A stretch of 64,000 nt of DNA from an uncultured Flavobacteriales bacterium (GCA_943788775.1 CALSRO010000003.1:310001-374000); one strand, 5' to 3'; shown: positions 46,798-58,657, numbered from the stretch's first letter. Notes: generated by a model from the letters alone, not told the origin. Program-made: numbers and translations.

Positions 46798-47595
46798 TTA
46801 ATCCTTTCTGGTAAGTTTCTTTTCAATTCGCTCGAGGCGTGCTGAAAGTTCAGATATTTCGGCTGCCACGTTTCGTACGTTACTGTCAGGCGCCTCATAT
46901 TCCATCCCAATCTTCGTAATGCCCTCTGCTTTCCAAACTTCGACAATATCATCAACATCCACTTCATAGGTGTCATATGATTGATTATCAGACTTCAGCC
47001 TTAATTTCCCATGTTTTAGATCATTCAAAACTCGTTTAAAAACGATACCCTCGCTCTTCGAAACGATGACATAGCATTTATCATTAATGATGTTATGCCA
47101 ATCCATTTCGTAACTACATATCACATATGAACCCGACTGCACTGGAGGCATACTATCTCCTTTTATTTGAAACAGTCTGTACGTTTTTCCCCTTGGTAGT
47201 TCTGGAAACGGAAGTCTAAAAGTAGGGAGCTGCTCCATGAACTCAACATCACCAAACCCATTCAGATAGCCTGCGGCTGCTTTTACAGGTACCAGGCTCG
47301 CTCGCTCTTGTTGACTCTCCTTACCTATGAGAATCGGTAAAATTCGAAGTGATTGTCCGGTAAGATCCTTTGGAGACTTTGACTTAGCTTGATCTACAGG
47401 ATGATTGATCAAATCATCAAGATTCAGCCTAAACTTTTCGCAAACGAGTTGTAAAAATGAAATTCTTGGATCTGCCCGTCCCTCTTCATACGCCCCAATT
47501 AGCGATCGTTTAACTCCAAGCTGTTTTGCAAAATCAGTTTGTGTCCAACCGTGCTTTTTTCTTAATGTTCTTAGATTATCAGAAATATGGTGCAT
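46798..47595 (-). CDS. XRE-family regulator with S24 (LexA-like) domain
   Basis: A 265-residue repressor-type protein. The N-terminal helix-turn-helix spans residues 6-62 (LRKKHGWTQTDFAKQLGVKR). The C-terminal S24 domain has the Ser-Lys dyad: Ser148 in KGDSMPPVQSG and Lys187 in GIVFKRVL. An Ala108-Gly109 pair in KAAAGYLNG sits before the domain, where LexA and phage repressors are cleaved. A C-terminal coiled coil (EISELSARLERIEKKLTRK) probably adds oligomerisation. It is expected to repress its own or stress genes and to lose activity on self-cleavage. Operators were not identified. Confidence 0.9.
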   Translation of the reverse strand: MHHISDNLRTLRKKHGWTQTDFAKQLGVKRSLIGAYEEGRADPRISFLQLVCEKFRLNLDDLINHPVDQAKSKSPKDLTGQSLRILPILIGKESQQERASLVPVKAAAGYLNGFGDVEFMEQLPTFRLPFPELPRGKTYRLFQIKGDSMPPVQSGSYVICSYEMDWHNIINDKCYVIVSKSEGIVFKRVLNDLKHGKLRLKSDNQSYDTYEVDVDDIVEVWKAEGITKIGMEYEAPDSNVRNVAAEISELSARLERIEKKLTRKD

Positions 47596-47652
47596 ACTAA
47601 AAATCTTATAATGCCAAATTTAAACTGATATTATAAATACAGTCAATTCAAT

Positions 47653-47952
47653 TTAAATCGCCCCTTTTAATAGCATCTCCAATGCATTTATATGGTTAGA
47701 AAAAGCTTCGCGTCCATCATCTGTGATTCGAAAAGTAGTGTTTGGCTTTTTTCCTACAAACCTCTTCCGAGTTTCAATAAAACCTTTTTTATCTAAGGCG
47801 CTAATATGACTCGCTAGATTGCCATCTGTAACTTCAAGTAGCGTTTTAAGCTCATTGAATTCCACCCAGTCATTCACGGATAAAATGGACATAAGTCCCA
47901 ATCGAATCCGATTCTCGAACGCCTTATCTAGCTGATGGATGATGGATTTCAT
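47653..47952 (-). CDS. Winged-helix transcriptional regulator (HTH_34)
   Basis: A 99-residue winged-helix protein. FENRIRLGLMSILSVNDWVE and the recognition segment VTDGNLASHISALDKKGFIE match the HTH_34 family, and the wing is KKPNTTFRITDDGREAF. It is small and ligand-domain free, as in ArsR/PadR-like regulators. Its ATG overlaps the stop of the upstream membrane-protein gene by 4 nt, a pairing seen often in Bacteroidota where the regulator probably controls the operon. Confidence 0.88.
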   Translation of the reverse strand: MKSIIHQLDKAFENRIRLGLMSILSVNDWVEFNELKTLLEVTDGNLASHISALDKKGFIETRKRFVGKKPNTTFRITDDGREAFSNHINALEMLLKGAI

Positions 47953-48593
47953 CTATCGTGTCTGATGTACATTAGAATTCCATAAACAATGTGCAAGACT
48001 CCAAATCCAATAGCCCAGAACAACAGACCTTGTCCCTTAAAGACCAATCCTGCTAGACCAAGAGCAATTTCTGACATGCCCAAATAACTTATCTCTTCAA
48101 ATGAGAACTTGCCTCCATTCAACAGAGCTAAACCATAAAAAACAAGTGATGCTGGGGCGATTAATCCAATGAGACCGTGATAAAAGAGAATCATACAGAA
48201 AATACCGCCTGTGACAAGTGGAAGTGACAGATTAATTAAAAACTGTTTACTGTAAGTTCCCCAAAGCGGTTGACCCTTTCGAAGAGCTTTTTGCCGAGAA
48301 AAGTAATACCCAACGAACATGGAAAGTATAAAAACGAGTAAAGCGTCAATGGATAAGAACCATACTACCGACCAATCGATAGAAACAATTTCTCCAGTAC
48401 CGAAATCCGTGTCTTGAGCACGTTGAATCCATGGTCCTTGGTTTGTCTTCCAATGTGCCAAATATGCACCAATAAGAGCCAGCGTACCGCTAAACACACC
48501 TGACAAACCACTGAGCGAGATAAATCTAGAACTACGCTCCATCAATGACTTTATGTCTTTGAGGGTATCTAAAGTTGCTTGGTTTTCTTCCAT
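47949..48593 (-). CDS. Hypothetical multi-spanning membrane protein
   Basis: About 214 residues from ATG 48593 (GTG 48605 is possible). A cytoplasmic N-terminus of ~30 residues is followed by five to six hydrophobic helices (LSGVFSGTLALIGAYLAHW, VWFLSIDALLVFILSMFVGY, LPLVTGGIFCMILFYHGLIG, IALGLAGLVFKGQGLLFWAI). No known family is recognised. It is coupled to the HTH_34 regulator gene by a 4-nt overlap. Divergent from the adhesin operon. Confidence 0.75.
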   Translation of the reverse strand: MEENQATLDTLKDIKSLMERSSRFISLSGLSGVFSGTLALIGAYLAHWKTNQGPWIQRAQDTDFGTGEIVSIDWSVVWFLSIDALLVFILSMFVGYYFSRQKALRKGQPLWGTYSKQFLINLSLPLVTGGIFCMILFYHGLIGLIAPASLVFYGLALLNGGKFSFEEISYLGMSEIALGLAGLVFKGQGLLFWAIGFGVLHIVYGILMYIRHDR

Positions 48594-48723
48594 TTTAGTT
48601 TTCACTTTGAGTTACAAAGTACGTGCTTTTTCTCCATCACTCGTTGTGCCTGACCAAATCCAAAGATTTTCGCCTACCCCAACCAATATTGTTGTGATTA
48701 GTCTTTTACTTTTAGCCGTGGAT

Positions 48724-51700
48724 ATGAGAATCGCCATTTCAACCTTCTTGCTTTGCTTTTTTACTCCTTTATGGACTATTGGACAGGGGTTTACCGAAAA
48801 CCAAGGTCAGTGGCGTGGACCTTTCCATCACAAGTTAGATCTGCAAGGAGGAACAGCTTTTTTAGAAAATGATGGAATCACCTTTCATTTAACGGATCGA
48901 AGCGGAATCTTTGGACCACACGGTTCACATGATCCTTTGGCCGATAACATTGAACACCATCATGTTTTCAAGTTTAAATTTCTTGGTTGCAATAAATCGG
49001 CCGGTGTGCACGGTAAATCAGTTTATGGTCATTACAACAATTTCTATTTAGGTAGTGACCCATCTCGCTGGAAAACAAAAATATTTCCAACCCACGAACT
49101 TATTTATGAGGATCTCTATGATGGGATTGATTTACGTTTAAATGAATACGGAGATCACCTAAAATACGAATTCATTGTTGACCCTACTTCCGATTACCGC
49201 GACATTCGAATTCGAATATCTCATGCAGATGATATTGCATTTGACCGAAATGGAAATTTGATTATTTCCACCTCTGTTGGTGACATTTTCGAATCGAAAC
49301 CAGTGGTTTTTCAAGAAAGAAACGGAAAGAGATGGCAGGTTGAAGCAGGGTTTGTTTTAAGCATGAATACCGTCTCATATTCGATCCCGAAATACGACAC
49401 CACTCTCCCTTTGATTATCGATCCTGATTTGGTTTTTTCCACTTTTTCCGGTTCCACGTCAGATAATTGGGGCTTCACTGCCACCCCAGATAAATTTGGA
49501 AACCTCTATGGTGGAAGTGGAATTTATGCTTCTGGATATCCAACGACTGTGGGTGCTTATGACATAAGTTACAATGGACCTGAGTATAATGGTACTGGCG
49601 GATTCCCCTCTGACGTTGCCGTAAGCAAGTTTAACGCTGCTGGCACCGACCTCTTATATAGCACCTATTTCGGAGCTGAAGGAATAGATATTCCGCACAG
49701 CATGATTGTGAATGACGCGGGAAATTTATATTTACTTGGAAGTACTTCTTCGGATAGTATTCCTACCACGGTTAACGCATTTGACCGAACATTTAATGGT
49801 GGCACCACTGTAACGTTATCATCATCCATCCGATACTCTGGTGGTTCCGACATGTTCGTGGTTAAATTTAACAATACGGGTACATCGCTTATTGGATGCA
49901 CCTATCTAGGTGGATCTGGAAATGATGGACTTAACGCCTCAAATGCGCTACGATACAACTATGCTGACGAATCAAGAGGTGAAATTAACTTAGACATAGA
50001 TGGCAATGTCATAGTTGTCTCTAGCACCTTTAGTAATAATTTCCCGAAGGCAACCAATAGTTTTCAAAACACCAATCACGGAGGTCAAGAAGGTATTATC
50101 GCTAAGCTGAACAGCAGTCTGAGTGACTTGCTTTGGAGTTCATACATTGGAGGAAACCAAAATGATGCTTGCTATGGAGTTTCAATTGCAAAAGACAATA
50201 CTCTTTACGTCTGCGGTGGAACGTCATCATCAAATTTCCCAGTCACAGCAGGTGCTTTGCAGACATTGGGCGGAATTGGCAGGTCTGACGGTTATGTGGC
50301 TCACATCAGCGAGAATGGAAAAAACTTATTGCAATCCACTTTTTATGGTTCAGCTGCCTATGATCAGCTGTATCTTATCCAGCTTGATCAAGACGATCAT
50401 CCTCATGTATTTGGACAAACCGAAAATGGAGGGGCATTTTTCATTCAGGATGCCGCCTTCAACGATGTAGGTGGTGGTCAAGTCGTGGCACATTTTAGAC
50501 CAAACCTGGGTTCGCTAGTTTGGAGTACTCAATTCGGACCAACTTCGGGGCGACCCAATATTTCGCCCACTTCCTTCCTCGTAGATGTGTGCAATTCAAT
50601 ATATCTTGCAGGTTGGGGAGGAAATACAAACCAAGATTTTGGTAACGGGGACATCTCTGATGTAGGAGGATTGCCAACAACTAACGATGGTTTTAAGATT
50701 GCTCCTGACGCTGCCGAATCGGAATTCTTCTTATGTGTGTTGGATTCAGATGCAGATGTGCAGGTTTTTGGTTCTTACTTTGGAGGAGACCAAACTGGGC
50801 AAGTCGGTGGAGAGCATGTGGATGGAGGAACAAGCCGCTTTGATCGATCTGGTAAAATATATCAAGCTGTTTGCGCAGGATGCGGGGGGGAAGACGATTT
50901 CCCTATTGAACCCGACCCGGGTGCATGGAGTGAGCAAAATGGCAGTGGTAATTGTAATCTTGGAGTTTTCAAGATTGACTTTCAGTTACCCTTAATCATC
51001 GCTGATTTTACTTCGCCTTCCTTTGGGTGTGCTCCATTTACTGTTCCATTCAATAATCAAAGTTTAACGCAAAACTCCTCCAGCGTGTTCTGGCAATTTG
51101 GAGATGGAAGCGTATCAACTTCGGTAAATCCATCACATACCTACTTAGACGCAGGTACCTACACGATTACGTTGATCGTAAGTGACCCAGGTAGTTGCAA
51201 TTTACACGATACTTTACAAAAAGAAATTGTAGTTAAAAAAGATACTTCCTACACCATTGCTCCAATTGACACTTGCGTAGGCACACCAATTACTATCGGG
51301 CCAGATCCTGACCTTTTTGCCAATTTGGGTTCTGCGAATGTTACTTGGATTCCTTCTCAGCCGCTCTCTAACCCGAACATAATTAATCCAATTGCCACAC
51401 TTTCGGATACAACAATATTTACTCTAAGTATTGATTATGGTGGATGTCGTGAATTGATTACTCAGCAGGTCAATATAGATCGGTTTAAAACTATCGTATC
51501 CAATGATACCATTGTCTGTAGCACGTTTTCACCTTTCAACATTTTCGGACAGGCTCCTGGAATCAACGCAACTTATGTGTGGAGTAAAAACTCAGATTTT
51601 AGCGAAATCATTGGAACGGACACTGTACTTCAGATCACAGATTTGCCTATTGCCATCAATCGATTTTTCTTGCGAACAACGAAAGACAATGGTTGTACCG

Positions 51701-52543
51701 TCATTGATACCGTTCAAATCACTGTGAGTGATAAGGATATTCGTTTAACCAATGATACCGCAGTGTGTCAAAATGAAGACGCAATTGTTGAGGCAATTTC
51801 TCAAGACCCGAATAACACTTTTCATTATTTCTGGACTTTAGAACCTTATCAAGTAGGTACAGGTCAACAATTGCTCACTGACACAACTGAAAACTTTATC
51901 GTGATTAACCAACTCGAACCTACTACCTACCATCTTTTTGCAACTAGTTTAGTTGTGGATGGATGCAATGCGCGAGATTCAGTGACTATACAGGTTTCCG
52001 CATTAAATCGGGCGGCTGTCAAAGCTGAGGCTGAGAAGGACTCTTTCTATTTAGGTGAGAAAGTTCAACTCTATGGTTCCCCAGGAGAAGGGTTTTTCCA
52101 TAGTTGGTCGCCACCCACCTACTTAAGCGATACTTCCGAGATAAACCCAATTGCACAACCTAAAGAAGAAATGCAGTATGTATATACTGTAACAGATCGT
52201 GATTTGCCTGAATGCTCATTCAAGGATACGTTAATCATCTATCCATATGAGATCATTTGTGGAGAACCTGAAATATTCCTACCCACTGCTTTTAGACCTA
52301 ATAATGACGGATTGAACGATGTACTATTTCTTAGAGGTAAGAATGTCGAATCCATGGAGTTAGCTGTTTACGATCGATGGGGGAAATTGATGTTTAGCAC
52401 TAACGATTCAGAGCAAAGGTTGGGATGGGAAGTACAAAGGAATGCCAGCCGAGTCCGCAGTTTATGTCTATTATTTCGAAGCTCGATGCATTGATAATCA
52501 ACGAATTTTCAGAAAGGGAAATGTGACACTTTTAGGTAATTGA
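48724..52543 (+). CDS. T9SS type B surface adhesin with SBBP and PKD domains (one frameshift)
   Basis: Start ATG 48724 gives a signal peptide (AISTFLLCFFTPLWTIGQG). Ignoring an extra A at 52415-52417 restores the end to TGA 52541-52543, making ~1272 residues. The order is: N-terminal FTENQGQWRGPFHHKL domain (DUF7948-like, ~20-235); SBBP-type propeller repeats (~240-740; e.g. LLYSTYFGAEGIDIPHSMIV, LIGCTYLGGSGNDG); a PKD domain (FWQFGDGSVSTSVNPSHTYL); more Ig-like segments; and a C-terminal type B sorting domain (FLPTAFRPNNDGLNDVL, LAVYDRWGKLMF, then restored GWDGKYKGMPAESAVYVYYF). It is exported by T9SS and displayed with the PorP/SprF protein encoded next. Confidence 0.92.
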
Positions 52544-53497
52544 AACGGTTAATTCTCATATCCACAATCTGTGTTTTGGGTTTATTTTCGAAAGCTCAAG
52601 ACATACACTTCAGTGAGTTTTTCGCTACACCACTTTTTACAAGTCCTGCGCTAACCGGGCAGTTCGAGGGTACTTATCGATTTAGTGGAGTTATTCGCAG
52701 GCAGTGGGCTAGCGTAAGTGCACAACCCTTTCAAACCTTTGGAGGTGGTGCAGAAATTAATAAACCTTTTAATATTAAACCTATAGCGCTTGGATTAAGG
52801 GTATATCATGATTATACCGGATTAAGCGCTCTTACAACAACATCTGTAGCTGTGCCGCTCGCACTAAAGTTGAGATTTGGTTCTGCTAAAAACTTCACCG
52901 TTTCTGTTGCTGGTCAAGCGGAGTTCTTACAGCGAACCATTGATTTCTCAAAGCTTTCTTTTGACGACCAGTACTTTAGTAATCGCTACAATCGAAATTT
53001 CGCAAGTGCTGAAAATTCCCCATCTGGAACCCTCGTTTTTCTTTAACTTCTCCGCTGGCATATATGTTGAAAAAAGAATCAGCGAACGGAAACGGATAGG
53101 TGCAGGAATTTCTTCATTCAATGTTGCAGAGCCCAATTTGGCCCTCTATGCTACCAGCCAGGAACCATTGCCGATAAGAAACAACATCCACTTTTTTAGT
53201 TCTGTACCACTCGGTTCTTCGAACTTTGATTTGATGCCAGCCGGTCAGTTTCAGTTTCAAGGCATACATGATGAACTGCTCATTGGTTCAGCGTTCCGCT
53301 ATCATTTATCAGAAGCTTCACTGGATAAGAGAAGCGTGCAAATTGGGTTTTGGGGTCGCACAAGAGACGCTGCTTACCTGAGCGCAGGATTCACCAAGAA
53401 CAATCTATTCATAGGTGGTAGCTACGATTTCAATTTAAGCAAAATTGAGAACGGCATCCGAATACCTTGGAGGTTGGGAAGTGAGCATCATTTATAA
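52540..53497 (+). CDS. PorP/SprF family outer-membrane protein (one frameshift)
   Basis: The TTG start at 52540 overlaps the adhesin stop by 4 nt. Signal peptide LISTICVLGLFSKAQ. Ignoring one T of the run at 53036-53040 joins two frames into 318 residues, the usual family length. Family features: DIHFSEFFATPLFTSPALTG near the start, RFSGVIRRQWASVSAQPFQT, and the restored ISERKRIGAGISSFNVAEPN. SprF-type proteins are needed to secrete and anchor the cognate type B adhesin. The close coupling with the adhesin gene shows that the two are a matched pair. Confidence 0.9.
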
Positions 53498-53557
53498 CCC
53501 TGTCAACGGTTCGCGAAAAGATTAAACGTGTGAGACAATGTCCTGATTTCTTATAAA

Positions 53558-55575
53558 ATGAGATCCCTTTTAGTCATCATATCATTTTTACTCTCAATCT
53601 CAGCATTTAGTCAATCGCCCAGATCAATATGTAGCACGAGGTGACAAAGAATTGTTTGATGGATTCCCTGAAGCAGCCCTATTCTATTATAGGCTAGCTA
53701 TGAAGCAAGACACCAATATGGTGGAGGCAAACTTCAAAACTGGTGAAGCTTATCGAGTCCAGCGAAAACTATAAACGGGCAGCAAAGGCCTATGATCGCA
53801 CAGCCAGTTTAGATGAGCAAGATGAATTTCCTGAAGCCTTGTTTTGGGTTGGGAATGATGCAAAAACAACAAGGTAAGTACGAAGAAGCCAAACGCAGCC
53901 TTACCGCTTTCCTGGCTATCTATCGCTTGCGCGATGAGTTTTATCGTTCTGCTCGTGATGAACAAATTAGTTGCGGTTGGGCCATTGAGCATATTGAGGA
54001 TAAAACCCGACTTTGAGGTATCTCGTCCAGATTCTGGATTAAATACGGTGCATGCTGAAATGAGTCCCTTTTTGCTAGACACCAATACGATGTATTTCGC
54101 AACCATGCGGTATGAGAGCGATGAAGTAAAAAAGAATAAGTCAGTTTTCGTTGAAATGAAAAAAAGCCGTGAAGGATTCGAACATTTGGGAACTTCAAGA
54201 ATTGGATTTACCCATTGCGTCACAAAATGCTCATGTTGGAAATGGTTGTTTCAGTGCAGATTCCACACGATTCTACTATTCTAACTGCCCAGATCCAAGT
54301 TCCTGCTCCATTTACCAGATCAACAAATCGGGCGAGGCGTGGTCTGAGCCAATTCGTTTAGGTTCACCGATCAATGAAAATGGCAGTAGCAATACTCAGC
54401 CAATGGTCGCAACATTTGATGATCAAGAGTTCTTGTATTTTTCATCCGATCGACCCTCCGGAAAAGGCGGCTACGACATTTGGTTTATTGAAATTAAAAA
54501 TGGGGAAGCTACCACAAGACTTAGGAACATGGGCACCAGAATTAACACGACTGGAAATGAAATCACACCATGGTTCGACAGCTCGGACACTACCTTCTAT
54601 TTCAGCTCGAATAAACAAATGGGCTTTGGTGGATATGACATATTTAAGTCTAAAGGAGAACCAGGGAAGTTTAATACTATAGAAAATGCCGGAACGGAAA
54701 TCAATAGTCCCCGCGGATGATTATTACTTCGTTTTTCGCATGACTGATAGTCTTGGCTACTTTGCTTCCAATCGCACAGATGGACTTAAAAGATCTGGCA
54801 ACGAAACGTGTTGCAATGATTTGTATAAAATTCGTGTTCTAGCCATTGATGACAGCCTTCCTCCTCCAATTGATACGGCCGCCTTAGACACACTCATAGC
54901 TGTGGTTATTGATTCTAATACCAACGTTGACAACGACTCTGTTGATGTTTTTGAGATTCCTGAAACAATCGAAGAAGTTCAAGACTTGCTGCCCCATCAG
55001 TTTATACTTCCATAATGACAGGCCCTGATCCGAGAACGATGGCAACAACCACCCGGTTGACTTATGCGGAAACAATTAAAGAATACCTCACTTTACAAAA
55101 TGAATACTTAAACCAAATCAACCAGAGCAGTATTTCCGATAGTACAAAAAGTCAAATGAGCGATAAAACAAGGTCTTTTTTCAAAAAAGACTTAACAGGT
55201 AGTTTAGCTCGAACTAATGCTGCTCTGAATGTTCTTTTGACTGAACTTGAAAAAGGTAATGATGTCACTTTAGCTGTAAAAGGCTACGCGAGCCCCTTGG
55301 CCAACAGTGACTATAATCTGAATTTGACCTATCGGAGAATTGCGTCCATGGAGAACTACATTATGGAATATCAGGATGGCGCTTTCCAACCATATCTGAG
55401 CTCAAATTCAAATGATTCGCTTGGTAAACTTACCATTGAAAAAATACCTTACGGAGAAACAAAGGCAGCTGCAAATATTTCAGATTCTGGCGATGATAAG
55501 CTTCGTGCCATTTACAGTCCATCGGCAGCTAATGAAAGACGTATTGAAATAATGCGCGTTGAACGAACGGAGTAA
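53558..55575 (+). CDS. PorE-like PD40/OmpA protein with TPR region (eight frameshifts)
   Basis: ATG 53558 starts a signal peptide (LLVIISFLLSISAFSQ). Eight extra bases break the frame (53618-20, 53765-68, 53854-55, 54006-08, 54159-65, 54709-12, 54992-95, 55023-25). Removing one from each gives a continuous 669-residue product: TPR repeats (~20-115), PD40 strands (SSDRPSGKGGYDIWFIEIK, FYFSSNKQMGFGGYDIFKSK), LYFHNDRPDPRT, and a divergent OmpA-like end (VKGYASPLANSDYNLNL, ANERRIEI). It completes the adhesin-PorP-PorE set and probably fastens the complex to peptidoglycan. Paralogue of the gene at 1-1500. Confidence 0.85.
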
Positions 55576-55613
55576 TTCCATTAGACTAACCTTGCACTTA
55601 AATCACAACTCGC

Positions 55614-56769
55614 TTGAAAATAGTAGCAAAAACCCTTTTTGGATTAGAGCAATTGCTCGCAGATGAACTAAAATCACTTGGCGCAAAAAAAGGTCAATAT
55701 TTTAAATCGAGCAGTTGAATTCGAAGGTGACCAAAGCCTGCTTTACACTGTAAATGTGCATTCTCGCTTAGCTGCAAGGTTCATCGTGCCTTTTGCTAAC
55801 TTCCAAGCCAGAGATGAAAAGGATCTTTATAAGAAGACTCAAAAAATTGACTGGTCAAAGTATTTGAACAACGAAAAGACCTTTGCAATTGGAAGCACTA
55901 CAAATGGAGATTTATTCACACACTCACAATTTGCTGCGCAAAAAGTTAAAGATGCGATTGTAGATCAGTTCCGCGACAAAACTGGTGCTAGACCCAATGT
56001 GGATACTACTTCTCCTGACGTTTTAATCAACTTACATATCGCAAATCGAGATGTTTCATTTGCACTAGATAGTTCAGGTGAACCATTAAATAAAAGAGGA
56101 TATAGAACTGAAAGTAACGATGCGCCCATCAGCGAAATCTTAGCGGCAGCCATGTTGATTCATGCTGGCTGGGAAAGTAGCACAACCCTGCTGGATGCAA
56201 TGACTGGTTCCGGCACGATAGCTATCGAGGCGGCCTTAACCGATCAAAACATTGCCCCGGGAATTAAAAGGAAATTCGGTTTCCAAAAATGGGATGACTA
56301 TAATGAAACGTTGTTTACATCCATTATTGATGAAGCTAAATCTGCTATTCGTCCGGCATCAGCCCACATTACCGCTCGTGATTTAAACATGGGAAGCTTA
56401 TCGATCGCCAGAAGGAATGCAGAACGAGCCGGAGTTATGGAGAACATCATTTTCGATTGTGTGGATTTCATGAAATCCAATCCAGTATCTGAGTCAGGTA
56501 TGATCATCATGAATCCTCCCTATGGCGAACGCTTAGAGGAAAAACTGGACATGGACAAATTCTACCATGACATTGGTTTTAGACTTAAACATAACTATCC
56601 CGATCACACCGCATGGATCATCAGTTCGAATTTAGATGCCATGAAAAGACTTGGGCTAAAGCCTGACCTTCGTATCAAACTATTCAATGGACAACTTGAG
56701 TGTCGTTACAACAAATACAGCTTATTTAAAGGAAAAAGAATCGATCAGCTCAAGGCTGCTCATTCCTAG
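55614..56769 (+). CDS. THUMP-domain class I SAM-dependent RNA methyltransferase (one frameshift)
   Basis: The frame beginning TTG 55614 (KIVAKTLFGLEQLLADELKS) joins the frame of the main ORF if one A of the seven at 55685-55691 is ignored, giving 384 residues. The order is: N-terminal ferredoxin-like/THUMP domain (KYLNNEKTFAIGSTTNG), SAM motif LLDAMTGSGTIAIEAALTDQ, and the catalytic NPPY motif (MIIMNPPYGERLEEKLDM). This matches the RlmL-N/YpsC family methylating 23S rRNA guanine N2; the exact base is not assignable. The gene converges with the MoxR gene. Confidence 0.92.
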
Positions 56770-56772
56770 CCG

Positions 56773-57748
56773 TTAGCCGAATTCATCAATTTGTTTGATG
56801 ATATCATCTGTAGAAATCCGTTCGGCTTCCGCCTTGTAATTTCTAACAATTCTGTGTCTCAGTACATTGGTAGCGACTGCCTGCACATCCTCTTTGTCCG
56901 GAGAATATTTGCCGCTCATTAAAGCGTGGCATTTTGCACCAATCACCAAATATTGACTTGCTCTAGGACCAGCACCCCAATTGATGAAATCATTGGTTAC
57001 CGAAGGAGCCAATGCATGACCTGGTCGAGTTGAATTTGCGAGTCTTACAGCGTAGTCAATAACACCATCGGGAACAGGAACTTTACGCACAAGCTGCTGA
57101 AAGAATACGATCTCTTCTGCGCTCATGACATTCTGAACTGAATGCGAAGATCCTCCCGTTGTAGCTTTTACAATGCTTACTTCTTCATCAAAAGTTGGAT
57201 AGTCTACCCAAATATTGAACATGAATCGGTCCCAGCTGTGCTTCGGGCAAAGGATATGTTCCTTCTTGTTCAATGGGATTTTGTGTTGCAAGCACAAAAA
57301 ATGGAGCTTCCAACGGATATCGCTGTCCTGCGGCAGTTACGATTCTCTCTTGCATTGCCTCTAGAAGCGCACTTTGTGTTTTAGGTGGAGTACGATTGAT
57401 CTCGTCAGCCAACACGATATTGGCGAAAATGGGACCCTTTACAAATTTGAAATTTCGCTGATCATCCAATATCTCAGACCCTACAATATCCGAGGGCATT
57501 AAATCTGGTGTAAACTGTATTCGATTGAAGGACAGTCCCAAGGCTTCTGAAATTGTATTTACCAAAAGCGTCTTTGCCAACCCGGGAACACCAACCAAAA
57601 GGCAGTGACCATTGCTGAATATGGATGTCAAGACTGAATTCACCACGTCCTCCTGACCAACAATGACTTTAGCCGTTTCCTTTTTCAGGTTTTGCACCCT
57701 TAAAACGAAATCATCCGCTGCCTCTACTTCATCCTTGTAATCCTTCAT
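56773..57748 (-). CDS. MoxR-family AAA+ ATPase (one frameshift)
   Basis: Start ATG 57748. Two frames join at the C run 57231-57233 (one extra base), giving 324 residues as usual. Walker A is [19 protein letters not shown], Walker [21 protein letters not shown], and sensor 1 is in [20 protein letters not shown]. The restored join reads [13 protein letters not shown], the conserved MoxR sequence. MoxR ATPases act as chaperones, often with VWA-domain proteins of the Bat operon; no VWA gene follows here because the next gene is convergent. Confidence 0.93.
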
Positions 57749-57854
57749 ATCATCTTCAATCAGCGGTAAAAATAACAAAGCGTTAATTCTACTTTTGAGG
57801 TTTAAGTTTTATTCTCAAAACGATTAATCAAATCGCAGTTACTAATTTGGTAAA

Positions 57855-58657
57855 ATGAAACTGCTGCCTTCCATTATTACCCTTAGCCTTTTTGTCTCGT
57901 GCATTACAAATGAGTCCCAAATCAGTGCTGATTCAAAAGAAAACACTACTGAAATCATAACCGACAAAGAACAAACGGCAGAGCCATTTGCACTGCTCGA
58001 ACTTTATACTTCTGAAGGATGTTCTGACTGTCCTGCAGCAGAAGCTTTGCTCAATGACATCGCACTTGAAGCTTGGGCTGATCGCAGTTATATCTACGCA
58101 CTTTCATTTCATGTAGACTATTGGAACAAATTAGGTTGGAAGGATGAGTTCAGTCAGTCAATGTTTTCAGATCGCCAAAGGGCATATCGGAAGGTTTTTG
58201 GTAATGAGGTTGTTTATACGCCTCAAATGATCGTGAATGGTACACGTGAGTTTGTTGGCAGTGATAAGGATAAAACTTACTTCCGCCATTGAAGATGCAT
58301 TGAAGCACACTCCACAAGCCTATTCTCACCATTACTCCAAATGAAAATTGGTCGGAAATAGAAATCAATCCAATTTCAATGAACTCTGCAATTGCAGATT
58401 CTGTCGAAAACTACGAACTAAATATTTGCATAGTGGAACGTGGATTAATTACGCATGTAATTCGCGGGGAAAACAAAGGAAAAGAGCTAGCGCATGAAAA
58501 TATTGTTCGTTGGATGTCGACTAATCCATTATCTAATATAAGAGCAAAATATATGATTGATTATTATGCGGGTTTTGATGAGAATTTCAGTATTGTCTGT
58601 TTTATTCAGCATAAACAGTCTTTGGGTATTGTTGGCGCAACTATTTGGAATTATTAA
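57855..58657 (+). CDS. DUF1223 thioredoxin-fold secreted lipoprotein (two frameshifts)
   Basis: Signal LPSIITLSLFVSC (Cys16 lipidated). The DUF1223 signature ALLELYTSEGCSDCPAAEA (thioredoxin-like CxxC as CSDC) is at ~50, with FHVDYWNKLGWKDEFS and VVYTPQMIVNGTREFVG after it. Extra bases at 58272-58275 (A) and 58319-58320 (C) break the frame; ignoring them gives 266 residues with SDKDKLTSAIEDALKHTP at the join. A role in periplasmic redox chemistry is suggested by CxxC but not established. Confidence 0.85.
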
